Both the position numbers and the translations under genes were made by a program. The notes beneath the pieces are model-generated. The model was given only the letters and a program-made list of their open reading frames with translations, was not told the DNA's origin and did no database searches. Shown piece by piece: positions 1 to 11,500 of a stretch of 64,000 nucleotides of DNA (positions within the stretch are counted from its first letter, which is position 1; each line of letters opens with the position of its first letter). Origin of the DNA: Akebia trifoliata. Lineage: Eukaryota > Streptophyta > Magnoliopsida > Ranunculales > Lardizabalaceae. The stretch lies in NCBI GenBank assembly GCA_017979445.1, contig CM030708.1, positions 34,600,721 to 34,664,720 of the forward strand, in the 5' to 3' direction.

Positions 1-306
1 CCATTTTAGAGAAGTAATTTTGAATTTCATTACAAGTCAATAGGGATATCTCACATCCTTTGCCAACCACACGATTCACATTATTTTTACTGGGCTTTTA
101 AGTCTTCTAGGCCCATGTCTTTGTTGGTTGAACATTCACACCAACAATCAGTCTGGTTGGTCATTCCTAAACATTAGATTTTGAGATTTTTTTTCACATC
201 GTGGGCTTTATCAACAGGCCAGTGCAAGCCTACTAAGAACAATGCTGAATCCAACGGCCAAAAAATCTCCGACCTCCTTGTACAGATTAAGTTATGTTAG
301 GGCAAT

Positions 307-424
307 GATATTAGAACACCATTATTTTATGAATAAGCGCCATAAAGTGATTTTATTATATGGTGTGATTTTACAATACATAGCTTATGATGTTTATTTA
401 TAACATAATGGTGTTTTAATATCT
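307..424. mobile_element. short foldback MITE
   Basis: The first 26 bases (GATATTAGAACACCATTATT...) match the reverse complement of the last 26 (GATATTAAAACACCATTATG...) with a few mismatches. That leaves an AT-rich centre of about 65 bases. The size and inverted ends fit a non-autonomous DNA transposon. I saw no clear target-site duplication, so the superfamily is unassigned. Confidence 0.6.
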
Positions 425-1375
425 CACAATTAGATGAAAAAACCCAACGGACAGTGGATCAAATTTATAATAGTGCAACTTGAATGGGCCTTAACTTAAG
501 CCAATAGAACTAATATGAGCTTGGACTGTAGCCCAAGCCCTTTTATGGAATCTTAGATTGTTATATTTTTTAGGTGATTTGTACATAACCTTCTGGGTGT
601 TTTGATAAATATGTGAGAGACCCTCTATGTTCTCAAAACTGATGAGATACCCTTTGACCTCGGTCTTCCCTTTGAACCCTTCAACTTCTAAGATAAATTC
701 CTTTTTAACCTGTTTGACCTCGTCAATGATACCTTGGCATCAACATTTTTTCGAAAATCCTTGATTTTTCTACCTCAAAATTATCTTCAATTTTTTTTTT
801 CCAAAATTCCTATATTGTTTGTGAGGTATTTTATCTCAGAGGTCGAAGATGATGACCTCAAGTGTACAACACCCGTATCTCGAGAAAATGCATCTATGAT
901 TCTGTGCACACCACCACGATAAATGAATATTGATTAAAGTTTAACTGTACCATTACCCCTACGGCTAAAAATAATAATTTATCTAAACTAGACCCAATAA
1001 AATAAGGTTGGTTGTAATCATCAATATGACAAAGATATTGATTGGAAGAATATCAAACTAGTTATAATTTAGAGCCGAATAACATCATTAGTAAGAGTAA
1101 AATCAATTATTTAACCTTATACATTAGTGAAATAAAGAATAAACGGTAAAAAAGCCAAGTGAATCCAAAATGTCTAATCCTTCAATTTTCTACCAAAGCA
1201 TGATCTCTAACTTTCTCAAAATTCTTATATTCTCTTTGGGATTCGAAGGTTTGAAAAAAACGGAACTAAGGATGAAAAATCTTAACCTAAAGATTGACGA
1301 CAACGGTGTTTTGCGGAGTAAAAAAAAAGGGTTTTTGGTTAATTAGAGGTTGAAGATGAGAGCAGTTATATAATT

Positions 1376-1470
1376 TGTCATTAATCTCTCATAAAAGACC
1401 ATAGTCAAGGGGAATGTCATCAATTTGAAAACACAAGGTATCTCAAGAAGGGTATATTTAAATCACCCTT
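1376..1470. repeat. dispersed repeat end, also present near 39405
   Basis: The stretch with TCTCTCATAAAAGACC, AGTCAAGG, a 'gtcatca(a/g)tttgaaa' phrase and GGTATCT recurs in the same order at about 39405-39475. It looks like the end of a larger dispersed element. A related opposite end may lie near 578-650. The full limits are unclear. Confidence 0.35.
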
Positions 1471-1572
1471 GTTTTTTCAAAAATTTCTAAGCTTATTAGC
1501 TTCTATATCGGAGGGCAACGTGCCCTAAAAAAAATTTAAAATTCTTTTAAGAAACTATTTTTTCTTCTAGTC

Positions 1573-1733
1573 ATGCTAGAGTAACATTGAAAAATTGACA
1601 TCGTTTTCAGACGTGGGTGTGCACAAAATCATAGATGCTTCTCACTCGTATCTCGATGAAAGTATCTGTGATCTGTACACTCATCCATATCAGCAATGTC
1701 CCAAACACGTCGATTTCAATGTTACTTCAGCAT
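1573..1733. mobile_element. foldback MITE with CATAGATG-type core
   Basis: The ends are inverted: ATGCTAGAGTAACATTG on the left and the complement of CAATGTTACTTCAGCAT on the right. The centre carries AATCATAGATGCTTCTCACT then ATCTCGATGAAAG, a core also found in the elements near 6873, 7822, 38631 and 45641. The terminal repeats closely match the copy at 38631. It is non-coding. Confidence 0.7.
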
Positions 1734-2035
1734 TTTCCTTTCTCTACCCTTTAAGAAAATCGTGTATCATGATTATCTTTTTTAGGTAGTCCAAAGAAAA
1801 GCACACTAAACTTTAGTCTGGTGGGGCTCCAAAATTTCAAAATAATAGAAATTTCACCATCAATAACATATTTTTCATATGGAAAAAATATCCTTCTTTA
1901 AAAGTATATATTATATACTTAAAGGTTTCGTAAGCAATTCGGTTAGTTGATTTATTTTGGATTCTTTATTTGTCTACATTTGCTAATCCTTTTGGAGTGT
2001 TAGGGAATATTATTCCACATTTAAATTAAGTAATC

Positions 2036-2265
2036 AATGACTGTTAGGCGTAGTGTTTAGAGTCACCTAAAAAAAAGGGAGAGGTCTTGAGTTCAAGCCC
2101 CCTCAACTTACTTTCTATATCTGGTTTGTAAGGGTATTACAGGTACTTATGAGTTTTAAGCAAGATATAGTGCTTTAAGAAGCCAACTGCCTCGTCTTGT
2201 TGGATGGACCTATGGGTCCGGACACCCCTATCATAAAAAATAAAAAATAAAAAATAAAAAATAAA
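2036..2265 (+). mobile_element. SINE-like retroelement
   Basis: A tRNA-like internal promoter B box (GAGTTCAAGCC) lies near 2089. It is followed by a body ending in GGACACCCCTATCATAAAAA and an (AAAAAT)n tail. The end resembles that of the elements at 38866 and 48783, which finish GGATAC...GGTTATAAAAAATA. The A box is degenerate, so the 5' limit is approximate. Confidence 0.5.
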
Positions 2266-3549
2266 AATTGAAATCATGTCACCTATTAAATATATTTTTG
2301 TAGAATAAATTTTTTATTAAAAAAATAAAAAAAAATAATAATAAATATGTTTCTTCATAAAGTCTTTATTAAATATTCATAAGGAGAATGTGACTTAAAA
2401 ATTATATTATCAATATAATGGAAGATATTTAAAAAAAATACAATTTAATATCCAAATAGTAGATACCTATTTTGATAGCTTGAATAAATAAATACCAAAT
2501 CAATTATATGATCATTTAATAAATATTTTAATTTCTACACAACATATTACCATTATCATAATTCATCGGATGGTTTAGAAGTTAACGAGAATAAGGAAGG
2601 GATCTCTATCATCGATACCCATAAGCTTAATCACCTGATATTTATATCATTTGATAGCTTAAGTTTTCATATTGTTATTTTCATACAATTTGATCTATTT
2701 ATTTGATTGTTTATGATCATCTAATTAATTTATCTTTTTTTTTTTTTTTTGTATACATATAAAAAAAAAATATCTATCACAAAGAAATAGGGCCCATATA
2801 TCAAATGGATTGACTGTCAATATTCAAGAGTTAGGGGAGACGAGAACGAGTTTGACGCAAGGTCTTCACATGGAAAATTCTGCGAAACAGTTCGAAGTTG
2901 ACATGCCTTCTAATGTGGAAATTTGTTGTTTACAAAAGTAGAAAAATCATATAATGGAGTAGCGATCGCTATTAGACTAAGTTGTTAAATCAACATCAAA
3001 TGTATTTGGTAACATTTTACACCTATTGATTTACAAGCTTAGAACCCTCTTTTACCAACTTCAAATCTCTACCTCCTGTAATGTTCATGTCCATTGAAAA
3101 CGAAATTTGGGTATCCTCACATAAGATATCACGTGAAGTTACTATTAACAAGGATGTATCATAAGTTCAAAAACAATGTATGTATGTATGTATTTAATCG
3201 TGTTGAGTCAAATTATATTGATTAATATCAAGTATTTGTTGTGTAAAAGTCAACAAATTCTTTTAGACATGAATTTATGAGATGAAAAGTACCAATCTAA
3301 TTGATGGTTTGATTTTTCACATGGATTACCACGTTTGTTGTTTATATTCATATTAAACATTAATCGTTTACATGTAAACGAATTGTGAAATTTATTTTAG
3401 AGGAAAAATGTACTCTAATAACTATTTAGCTAAAGTAGAAAAATAAAATATTTTAATATGTGTAGTCATGTATGTACATATAACATAATTAAATAAATAA
3501 GATAAAGAGAGAAAAAAGATTAGGAGCCTACCTAGGGATGGAGTCAGGA

Positions 3550-3770
3550 TTTTTTTGGTAGTGGGGGCAAACCATAGTTAATTGTACACTTGAAGAGCTT
3601 TAAGATGAATAGTTTTGATAAGAAATTCGGAGGGTTTTTTTTTTGTTGGAAGTTGAAGAAAATGATATTTAAGTCATTTCTAATTAGTCTATGAGTGAAG
3701 ACCTGGTCAAGAGGCAATTTCGCTAAAAAAAATTAAGTGGGTGAGGCAAAAATTGGAGGGAGGTGAGAGT
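3550..3770 (+). repeat. dispersed repeat related to 46075-46275
   Basis: This stretch carries AGTGGGGGCAAACCATAG and, further on, GGCAAAAATTGGAGGGAG. Both phrases recur in the same order on the opposite strand at 46075-46275. It is a decayed repeat of unknown class, with no recognisable coding sequence. Confidence 0.5.
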
Positions 3771-3805
3771 GTGGGGCCGTGGGGGTAATTGGGGAGGGAG
3801 TGGGG

Positions 3806-4019
3806 GCAAGCTCTGCCCCTTGGCCTGCCCACAAGTGGAGGGCAATTCATTGGTCCACTGGACATCAAATTGGTCCATGGTCACTTGATGGGTCAACCGA
3901 TTAAGAACTAAGGGGGAGGGGGAGGGGGAGGGGAGCTATGCCCCTCGGCTTGCCACAAGTGGAGGGGCACCTCATTTACTGGGTATTGGATTGGTCCGTA
4001 GGTACTTGATGGGTCAACG
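3806..4019 (+). repeat. diverged tandem duplication with a GGGGGA microsatellite
   Basis: Two copies of about 90 bases share CCACAAGTGGAGGG and CTTGATGGGTCAAC. They start near 3806 and 3932. Between them, at 3911-3934, is a (GGGGGA)n run. The copies differ at many sites, so the duplication is old. Confidence 0.6.
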
Positions 4020-5744
4020 ACCTGAACAAGTTCTAAGTGAGATTTGAGGGGTGTTGAATAAGTTTCGAAATTGCACGAACACCTTTCAATAGTCACTCCA
4101 ATGATTTCTAAAACCCAAAGGACATTTCCAATGGATTTGATACTTTAATTGATTTTCAAAACTAGTTTTCGAATGAATATCTTTCTACATAAGAGACTAG
4201 TTTGATCAAATAAGCTTATAGGAAAAAAAATAAATAACTCTTTCCATCTCTACTAAACAATAATCTATCTCTTATTTTGTTTTTTTTTTCACTTTTTGAT
4301 TTTTATTTTATTTTATTAAATATCTTTTCAACCAACAGTTGAAAAGAAAAATACAAGTTATCTTAGATCATCGAATCCCTTTCTTTCTCCTTGGCTCCAT
4401 TACAATATTTTAACCAACTTGGCATAGTTTACCGTCTGTGGGACCCAATGTCCACATCCAGCTCAGTAAAACCAAAAAAATGTATTCATGCGTCCAAGGC
4501 CCACATAGTGGAGTACACCTCCAAACTTGTCACATGTCTTTTCATGAATATTATAAGTCATAACACCTTCCTGACATGGTAAGATTTCAGACTCATGGTA
4601 CGCTGTTTTTCGTTAACGCCTCTCTCGCCTACTTATAGTAAAAAGAAAAAGCAAATTTTCTGATTTGATCATCTTATGACATTTAAAAACATGGTCCGTT
4701 GTAATAAAGTTATAGATGATAAAATTATATAAACTTTAAAAGAAAAAATTATTTTTCTCCGTTGAATTTTATCTTTAAATTTGGGTGTTAGGTGACTATC
4801 CATTTTCAATACCTTAGATCAAATTCAAAAAATAATATATTTTTGTATTTCTTTTAATTTTTTTTATATGAATATTTTCATAAAATCTATAAGTATTTGT
4901 TGTTAGATTGTCAATGTGGGCTCAACGATCTTTTTTAAGATTTGAATTCTAAATAAATAAATAAGTAAGTGGGCAATGGGCAATAGAGAGAAACTCTCTT
5001 TTTTGCTGATGCGATTGCATCACATGTCAATCATTTATTAGGCTATGAGTCAACATGTCATAAGGCGTTTGGGGCATTCTCAAACCCAAAAAAAAATAAT
5101 TTCTTTTAAACTTGATATGAGATTTTAAAAATTGACAACTACCAAACTTCCATATAACTTTAAATTTTTAAATGGAAATTCAACATTGAAAAAAAAATTA
5201 AAATTAAATTTTTTTTTTTTCAAAGTTCATAGAATTTTGTCCTCTGCAACCCTAAAGCATTGGATAATGTTTTTGAATGTCGCAAGGTGAGTCAACGACC
5301 TTTAGTGAGGATGAAAAAAATATATTCTTCGTAGTGGAAGTTCAATTTTAAGTTTGAAAGTCATGTGGAAGTTTAGTAGCAATCGATTTTCAAAACCTTA
5401 GATCAAGTCAAAAACAATTTTTTTTTATCCGATTTTTTCGAAACAACTTAGAAGGTCGTGGTGTTGGATTGCTGAGGTGGAAATCCATTTGAGCAAAACG
5501 ACCTTAGTAAAGTTCAAATCTTTACTAAGTTAGGTAGGAATATGTTTCTCTTATAACTACACTTAAATTATTACCTTTAATTATATATTAAATGATATTG
5601 TTTAATAAAAATAATCCGATCCACTTATTGTCCTTAAGATTTGTTGTACCCAATCATAGACTTGGGAGGACGCTGCCTCGGTGCATGAAATGGGCGGACG
5701 CCAACTTCCTCGAATTAGGGTCTAACCACTAGATTATTTGTGAA

Positions 5745-5850
5745 ACACTAACTTTTACTAACAACGCACCAATCCTTTTGAAATTAAATGGTTGATTTTA
5801 CTAGTTTGATGTGTTATAAGTAAAAGTTGGTGTGTTGATGGAAGCTCTTT
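5745..5850. mobile_element. foldback MITE of the 'CCAACTTTT' family
   Basis: Inverted arms are ACACTAACTTTTACTAAC on the left and the complement of GTAAAAGTTGGTGTGTTG on the right. The same arms, with ATTGCCACACC extensions, occur at 7397-8135, 18342-18471 and 42531-42640. It is short and non-coding. Confidence 0.5.
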
Positions 5851-6872
5851 TTATTTATTAGATATAGTTACGCTGTATCATGTCCACATACGCTGACACC
5901 CATAGGTGCGATGCTTCTAAGGAGCATTGGCACCCATGCACCCCACTAAACCCCACCAATCACCTATCCCACTTGATCCAAAGAGAGATCACAACACAAG
6001 AATAATATCGAATTAATGATATTTAAAATCTGATCAATGGAGTTTGTTGATGCAAAAAAAAATTCAATCCTCCTCGAGATTTGAAATCACATGAAAATTG
6101 AAATATTCTAAGTTTCGCTCAATTTCTCTAATTTTATTTTCTTGTTTTACAGATCTATGAAAGAGATTTGCGAGAAAAGGGAAGAAAAAGATGGGAGAAA
6201 AAGAGGTCGGGGGAGAGACATGTGAAGAGAGATAGGTACAAGAGTTTACGTCTCTAAAGCATCCTTCTTATTTATCTACCCATAACCCTGGTCTTCCCTA
6301 GAAGACTGGGTTATTTAGACCAGCCTCCACATGTTTTGATAAATATTTGATATACCCCTTTGTTTTCAAATTGAAGATATGCTCCTCGACCATGTTTCAA
6401 ACGTTTCATAATATTTTAGTATCATTTTGATTTTTTAAAATATCGTAACATTGAAACGAAACAAAATTTTAAATCAATCACTTCAAACTATATCTGTTTT
6501 GATGCAAATGTCAAGGTAACATATATACTTAAATAATTGATCAAAAATAAAAAATAAAAAATTATCCCCACATATATATATTAATACATTGTGGAACTGA
6601 ACTCTTCAATGGATTGATTTTTTTGACTATGGACCATCTTGATCAATGAGTGTCAGGGGTGTATCAGTAAGTACACGTATAATACATTTTTACATTCTTG
6701 AATAATTAAATGGTATTCGGAAATAATTAAATAAAAAAGAAAAAGAATATGATTGGTGATTCAGTAAGACTGGTCCTACCACTTTAAATGATGTCCTTAT
6801 ATATCTTTTAATGCGATGGTCCTTGTACCAAGGTTGTTATGTAAGGTTAATATTCATTAGAAAAAGAATCGT

Positions 6873-7045
6873 GCGCTGGAGTAACATTGAAATGTACATC
6901 GATTCCGACATTCTAGTGTGGTGGTGTACACATAACCATGCATGCTTTTCACTTGTATCTCAATGAAAAGCATTTATGGTAATTTGTGCACCACCACATC
7001 AGAATGTACAATCGATCTATGTTTTAATATTATTACTTCAACATC
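6873..7045. mobile_element. foldback MITE with CATGCATG/CATAGATG-type core
   Basis: The arms GCTGGAGTAACATTGAAAT and its diverged complement near 7045 flank a nested inner palindrome. That palindrome is CATGCTTTTCA, TTGTATCTCAA, then TGAAAAGCAT. The inner part matches the core of the 1573 and 38631 elements. Confidence 0.65.
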
Positions 7046-7396
7046 ATCCATAAAAAAAAAAAAAAAAAAACATGCCACAAATGTCCGTACAACATTACTT
7101 CATAGAGGTGCCATCCATCGAACATTTTAATGGACCACTGCTGCGTTAACTCCCACATAAATCTTTGTTATCTTTAGAATTAGATGACCAGTATACCCTA
7201 CACTTCAATATGAGTAATACATAATAAGTAATTATCAAACATATCCAGAGGTTAAAATTGGAATTAAAAAAAATGATGAACTTCAAATGTTGTTCATATA
7301 TACCTGTCACGATTGTTAGGTATGCCAAATATTGCCATTCACAGTAGAGCAGTTCGTTGGACACAATCTCTAACCATAGAAAATTTTATTTAAATT

Positions 7397-8135
7397 AGAG
7401 AATTGCTATTGGCACCCCTGCTTTTATTTATTGTACTTCAATCAAAATGGATAAATTACCATTTCGTGTGTTGAATATGAATATAGCAAAATTTTAGTTT
7501 TGGTACTTTGTTCATTTTGATTCATAAATCATGTTTTCAGTTCGTAGTCTTTATCAATGATCTCGTTGATAAATTACCAATAATTTCCCGATTAAAAAAT
7601 ATCAAGAAAATTTGATTTTAACTTTACCTATGATCTCGTTAATAATTTATCAGTGTGATTGTTGATTATAAAAATGACAATCTCACTGGAAAACATGTTT
7701 TTGAAATAAAAATGAACAAAAGTGTATTGGATTGCCATAAGTTGATCTCTCACTGTGTGTGTGTGTGTGGCTAGATTGCTATTTTTGGGGTTTAGATTAA
7801 TCATAATTGTAATGAGTCGTGGTGCCGGAGTGATTGCAAGATTGTACCTCACATCACATTTTCTTGATGTGAAAGTGTATAGGAGTCATAGATGTTTTTC
7901 ATCGAGATACGATGAAAATACTTATGACTCTCTTTAAGAAAGTGCAATGTGAGGTACAAGCTTGAGGTCACTAAAGCATTATTCTAATTATTTCAACAAC
8001 TAAAATTGTTTGAAGGGATGTCTTAACGTTGAGATTATAATTTGAGCCAAATCTTTGTAAAGTTAGAAGTGTGTGTTCTAATTTTTTATTGGAGTGTGAT
8101 AAGAAAAAGTTGGGGGTGGCAATAGTATCTCTCTT
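7397..8135. mobile_element. 739-bp member of the 'ATTGCCACACCAACTTTT' MITE family
   Basis: The left end AGAGAATTGCTATTGGCACC matches the reverse complement of the right end, AAGAGAGATACTATTGCCAC. The same ends bound 18342-18471 and 42531-42640, which are only about 110-130 bp long. This copy is longer and contains another foldback element at 7822-7980. No transposase frame is visible. Its right end is about 40 bp before the CAMTA TATA box. Confidence 0.5.
7822..7980. mobile_element. foldback MITE, CATAGATG core, nested in 7397-8135
   Basis: Left arm GATTGTACCTCACATCAC pairs with the right-hand AATGTGAGGTACAAGC. The centre is AGTCATAGATGTTTTTCATC, GAGATACGATGAAAATAC, TTATGACT, itself a smaller palindrome. 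It is related to 45641-45803, which has the same outer arms in diverged form. Confidence 0.65.
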
Positions 8136-8177
8136 AAATTACTGAAGGGAGCCTTAATTGCTATATTTATTTCTATT

Positions 8178-8184
8178 TATATAA
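8178..8184 (+). promoter_or_regulatory. TATA box candidate for CAMTA
   Basis: TATATAA sits about 330 bases before the CAMTA start codon. The leader that follows has pyrimidine-rich patches and no other ATG in a good context until 8483. The assignment is by position and motif only. Confidence 0.45.
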
Positions 8185-8509
8185 TAAGTAAGAAGAAAAG
8201 CGTTCTTTTTCGCACTGAAAATTTCCACATTTGAGTTGAAGTTTTGATGGAGAGATGAGTTGGTCTCCATCGTAGGCGATTCAGTTTCTTTCTTTAGTTC
8301 CGGTAAGATCGCCTTAATCTACCACTCTCGTCTATGTATTATAAGCTTCAATGGAGCTTTGTTCTTGGATTAGTTATTCTTCGATAGTCCTTTTGAAGCT
8401 CTGATAACTTAGTATTTGTTTTTGTATTCTACGTATTTTATTGAAGTTTGGGATGATTTTGATATCTAGGGTTCTTGTTTGAATGTTGAGTTGTTTGGAG
8501 GTTTTCGCC

Positions 8510-11500
8510 ATGGAAAGCAGCGTACCAGGGCGACTTGCAGGTTGGGAAATTCATGGGTTTCATACCATGGAAGGTAAATCAATAAAGAACCCTTTTCTTG
8601 TTTTTGAGTTTGGTGAATTGGGTTCTTTTTCTTTATTGAGAATTTTAGCTATTTTTAACAATAAAAATGATTTAAGTTGAGATTTTAATTATTGATTTTA
8701 GGAACTTTTGCAGAATGTAGACAAGTCCAATGAGTAGTTTCGATTATAGTTAGGTTTATAGAATTTGTTTTACTGCATTTTTAACTATTTTTTCATAGGA
8801 AAAATGATGTAGTTGTTTAAAACCCATGTTTTCTATCTGTGCAATGTATTTACATCAGTATTAAACTTTATTTCCATCAGCTTTTTCATTTTGGTTTTTG
8901 TCGTTTGGAAATCTGTTATCGGCAACACTGAATTATGTTTATGATCTCAACTGGAAAGACCTTGAATTAAATAGAATACCTTAGCAAGACCCTTCGAGTT
9001 GTTCGAGGAGATGTTCAAGTTGGCAACTTTTGGTTATCTTATTTTCCTACATATTAAGCCTTTTTTTGTGTAAATGTTGAGTTTAATAATTAATTTATAT
9101 ATGTTTGTGTCACGATTCCCCTTTAGTAATTGTGGTTTGTTCTTATATAAAATTTTGATTCATTGCTTCTTTTGGTTCCCTTATTCTATGGACAGACTTG
9201 GATGTCGAGAAGATTATGGAGGAAGCTACAACAAGGTGGCTGCGTCCAAACGAGATCCATGCAATGCTCTGTAACTGCACCTATTTCAGCATCCATGCAA
9301 AACCGGTGAATTTGCCAAAAAGTAATTAATTGTTTAAATGTTCTCCTTTTCTGATGAGCTCATTTTATTAGCAAAATTCTGTTCATTGTTTATTTGTGTA
9401 AAATGAATATTTCCAGGGCTAATCAATCAACTTATATGTTTCTTTGCTAGAATCTTTTCACAAAAATGAATTTTCTTTGTGACACTTTCACCAAATAACT
9501 GGTTTGAGCAATTTCCTTATGGACTCCATATAAGACCCTTAACTTGGCAACAAAGAAAACATCATCATGAAAACCTTATACCCCAGATTTGGGTTGTTTG
9601 AATAAATCTTGCTCCTCCATTCCCTTTTGTCCTAAGCCACGTGTTCTTGACAAAGACACAAGATCCATAATTTCTTTTCCTTGCTTTTGATTTTTTTGAT
9701 TTTCTTTTTAGGCAAATAGGGGTTAGTGTTCAGTAGAGGTGAAGGCGGGACGAGCTTTGAACCTAGATTATGGTATCAACACTCCACAAGCCTTACCAAA
9801 TTAGCCAAGTTGGCACCTTCTTATACCGGATTCGGGAATAAGTCAACAAGGGAAAAAATCAGAATCAAATCAGAAAGAAATCATGCTAGGTTTAAGTCTG
9901 TGTAATTGTTCATGCTAGATGGTGTTTTCATATTATATCACCAAATCTCATACTAAACCACAATATTAAATCCCCAAACCCCACATAGATATCATCCTTG
10001 CATCCACAACAAGTAACCACAAGTCCACAACACATTCAAGGTTTATATTATTCAAGATATAAAAGTATTCAATGTCATTCTCATTATCTAATACTTCATT
10101 AATAAAATGGTTACCATCATCTTCATCAATGTCATCTTCTCTTACTAGTGCTTCAATTTCATCTTTCAGTTTAATTTGTTTAATTGCAAAGTTCGCTATT
10201 TAATCAAGAAGTCGTAAACCCAATTATGTTTATTTAAATAAGTTGGAGAATTTGGTGACTATGGTTAAACCCAATTATATTATTGAACCCATTGTTTAAT
10301 GGATTACATTCATCTTGTTGTAATATTAGCATCAATCTTTCTAATTTTTGTTCTCATGTCTTAATCCATGATATTGGCTTCTTCAATGAAAACTAACTGA
10401 AAATTTCTCCTATGGTGTTCCTCTATATGCTGCTCTCTTTTTCTTTGAACTTCTCTATTGTTTGACTAAATAGAAAAATTGTCTCGATGGTTGATCTACT
10501 TGGCATAAAAGCAGATTGGATTCTTTCCATTTCCTCTGATGACTTGAGATTTGTCTTTCGAATTTCAAAAAGAAATATTGAGCCCTTTTTATTTTCTCAT
10601 AGTTAAATGTCTAGAATAGAGAAAATCAAAAGATAAGCAAAATAAGAAATAAATCAAATAAGAAAACGAGAAAATTCCCTTTTTTTTTTTTATTCCTCAC
10701 GTCCGGGATATACCTGATATGTTCTTTTTTTGTTGTAACCTTTGTTGAATCATTCATTTGCATTGTTTCATGATGTTTCTAATAGGTTTAGTACTTTAAT
10801 AATTGGTTTAGAATTCGTAAATCTACCTCCAAAATCCCAACTTGAAAATACTTTACATGAAAATCAAATCCCATAAGACCATTTTCATTGAAAATCGAAA
10901 ATAAATATTTGCTTACTACATAGTTTACCTGTTTAGCACAGGACAGAAAAACCCAATTTAGTCATCCTGGTACTTGGAACGTCAAAAATAGTATTGAGAG
11001 GTATCTGCTTCCTTGGTTTGATTGGTTTGCACTCTTGACCTTTGTCAAGGTCCCATAAACAAGGAAAGTAGGTCATGGGAATTTGAAATGGAAGGTTAGA
11101 AGAATATCACATGATTATGTTCATCTAAGAAGGGAGAGGAATTCACAATACCAACCAATTTGTTTTCTCAAACTGGAGTGTATTTTCAAATATATATCCC
11201 CCCCTTCCCCCTGCCCTCTGTTGGTGGTCTAGTGTGATACATAAATTTAAGCTATCAGCACTTTCAAGTCTATGAATGGAATAGTTAATTATTTGTTCCA
11301 ATCTTTATTTTTCATGCATTGCAACTTAGGTGGCGCAATTATATTTTATGACCGTAAAATGCTGAGGAACTTCCGGAGAGATGGCCATAACTGGAAGAAG
11401 AAAAATGATGGAAGGACTGTTAAAGAAGCTCATGAACACTTAAAAGTAAGCCGTTTCTATTATGTACAATGACTTACTTTTGTGCACATAGCCTCGCTGA

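Larger units (their letters stand above)
1..8164. other. intergenic region rich in MITE and SINE remnants, no gene seen
   Basis: I find no coding sequence that resembles a known protein. The longest open frames are about 60 codons and lie in AT-rich or repeat sequence. The stretch holds at least four foldback elements, a SINE-like element and several decayed repeats, listed separately. Parts of 4740-4960 and 5100-5530 resemble each other (phrases such as CTTAGATCAA and CAACGA), so they are probably fragments of one repeat family. Confidence 0.7.
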
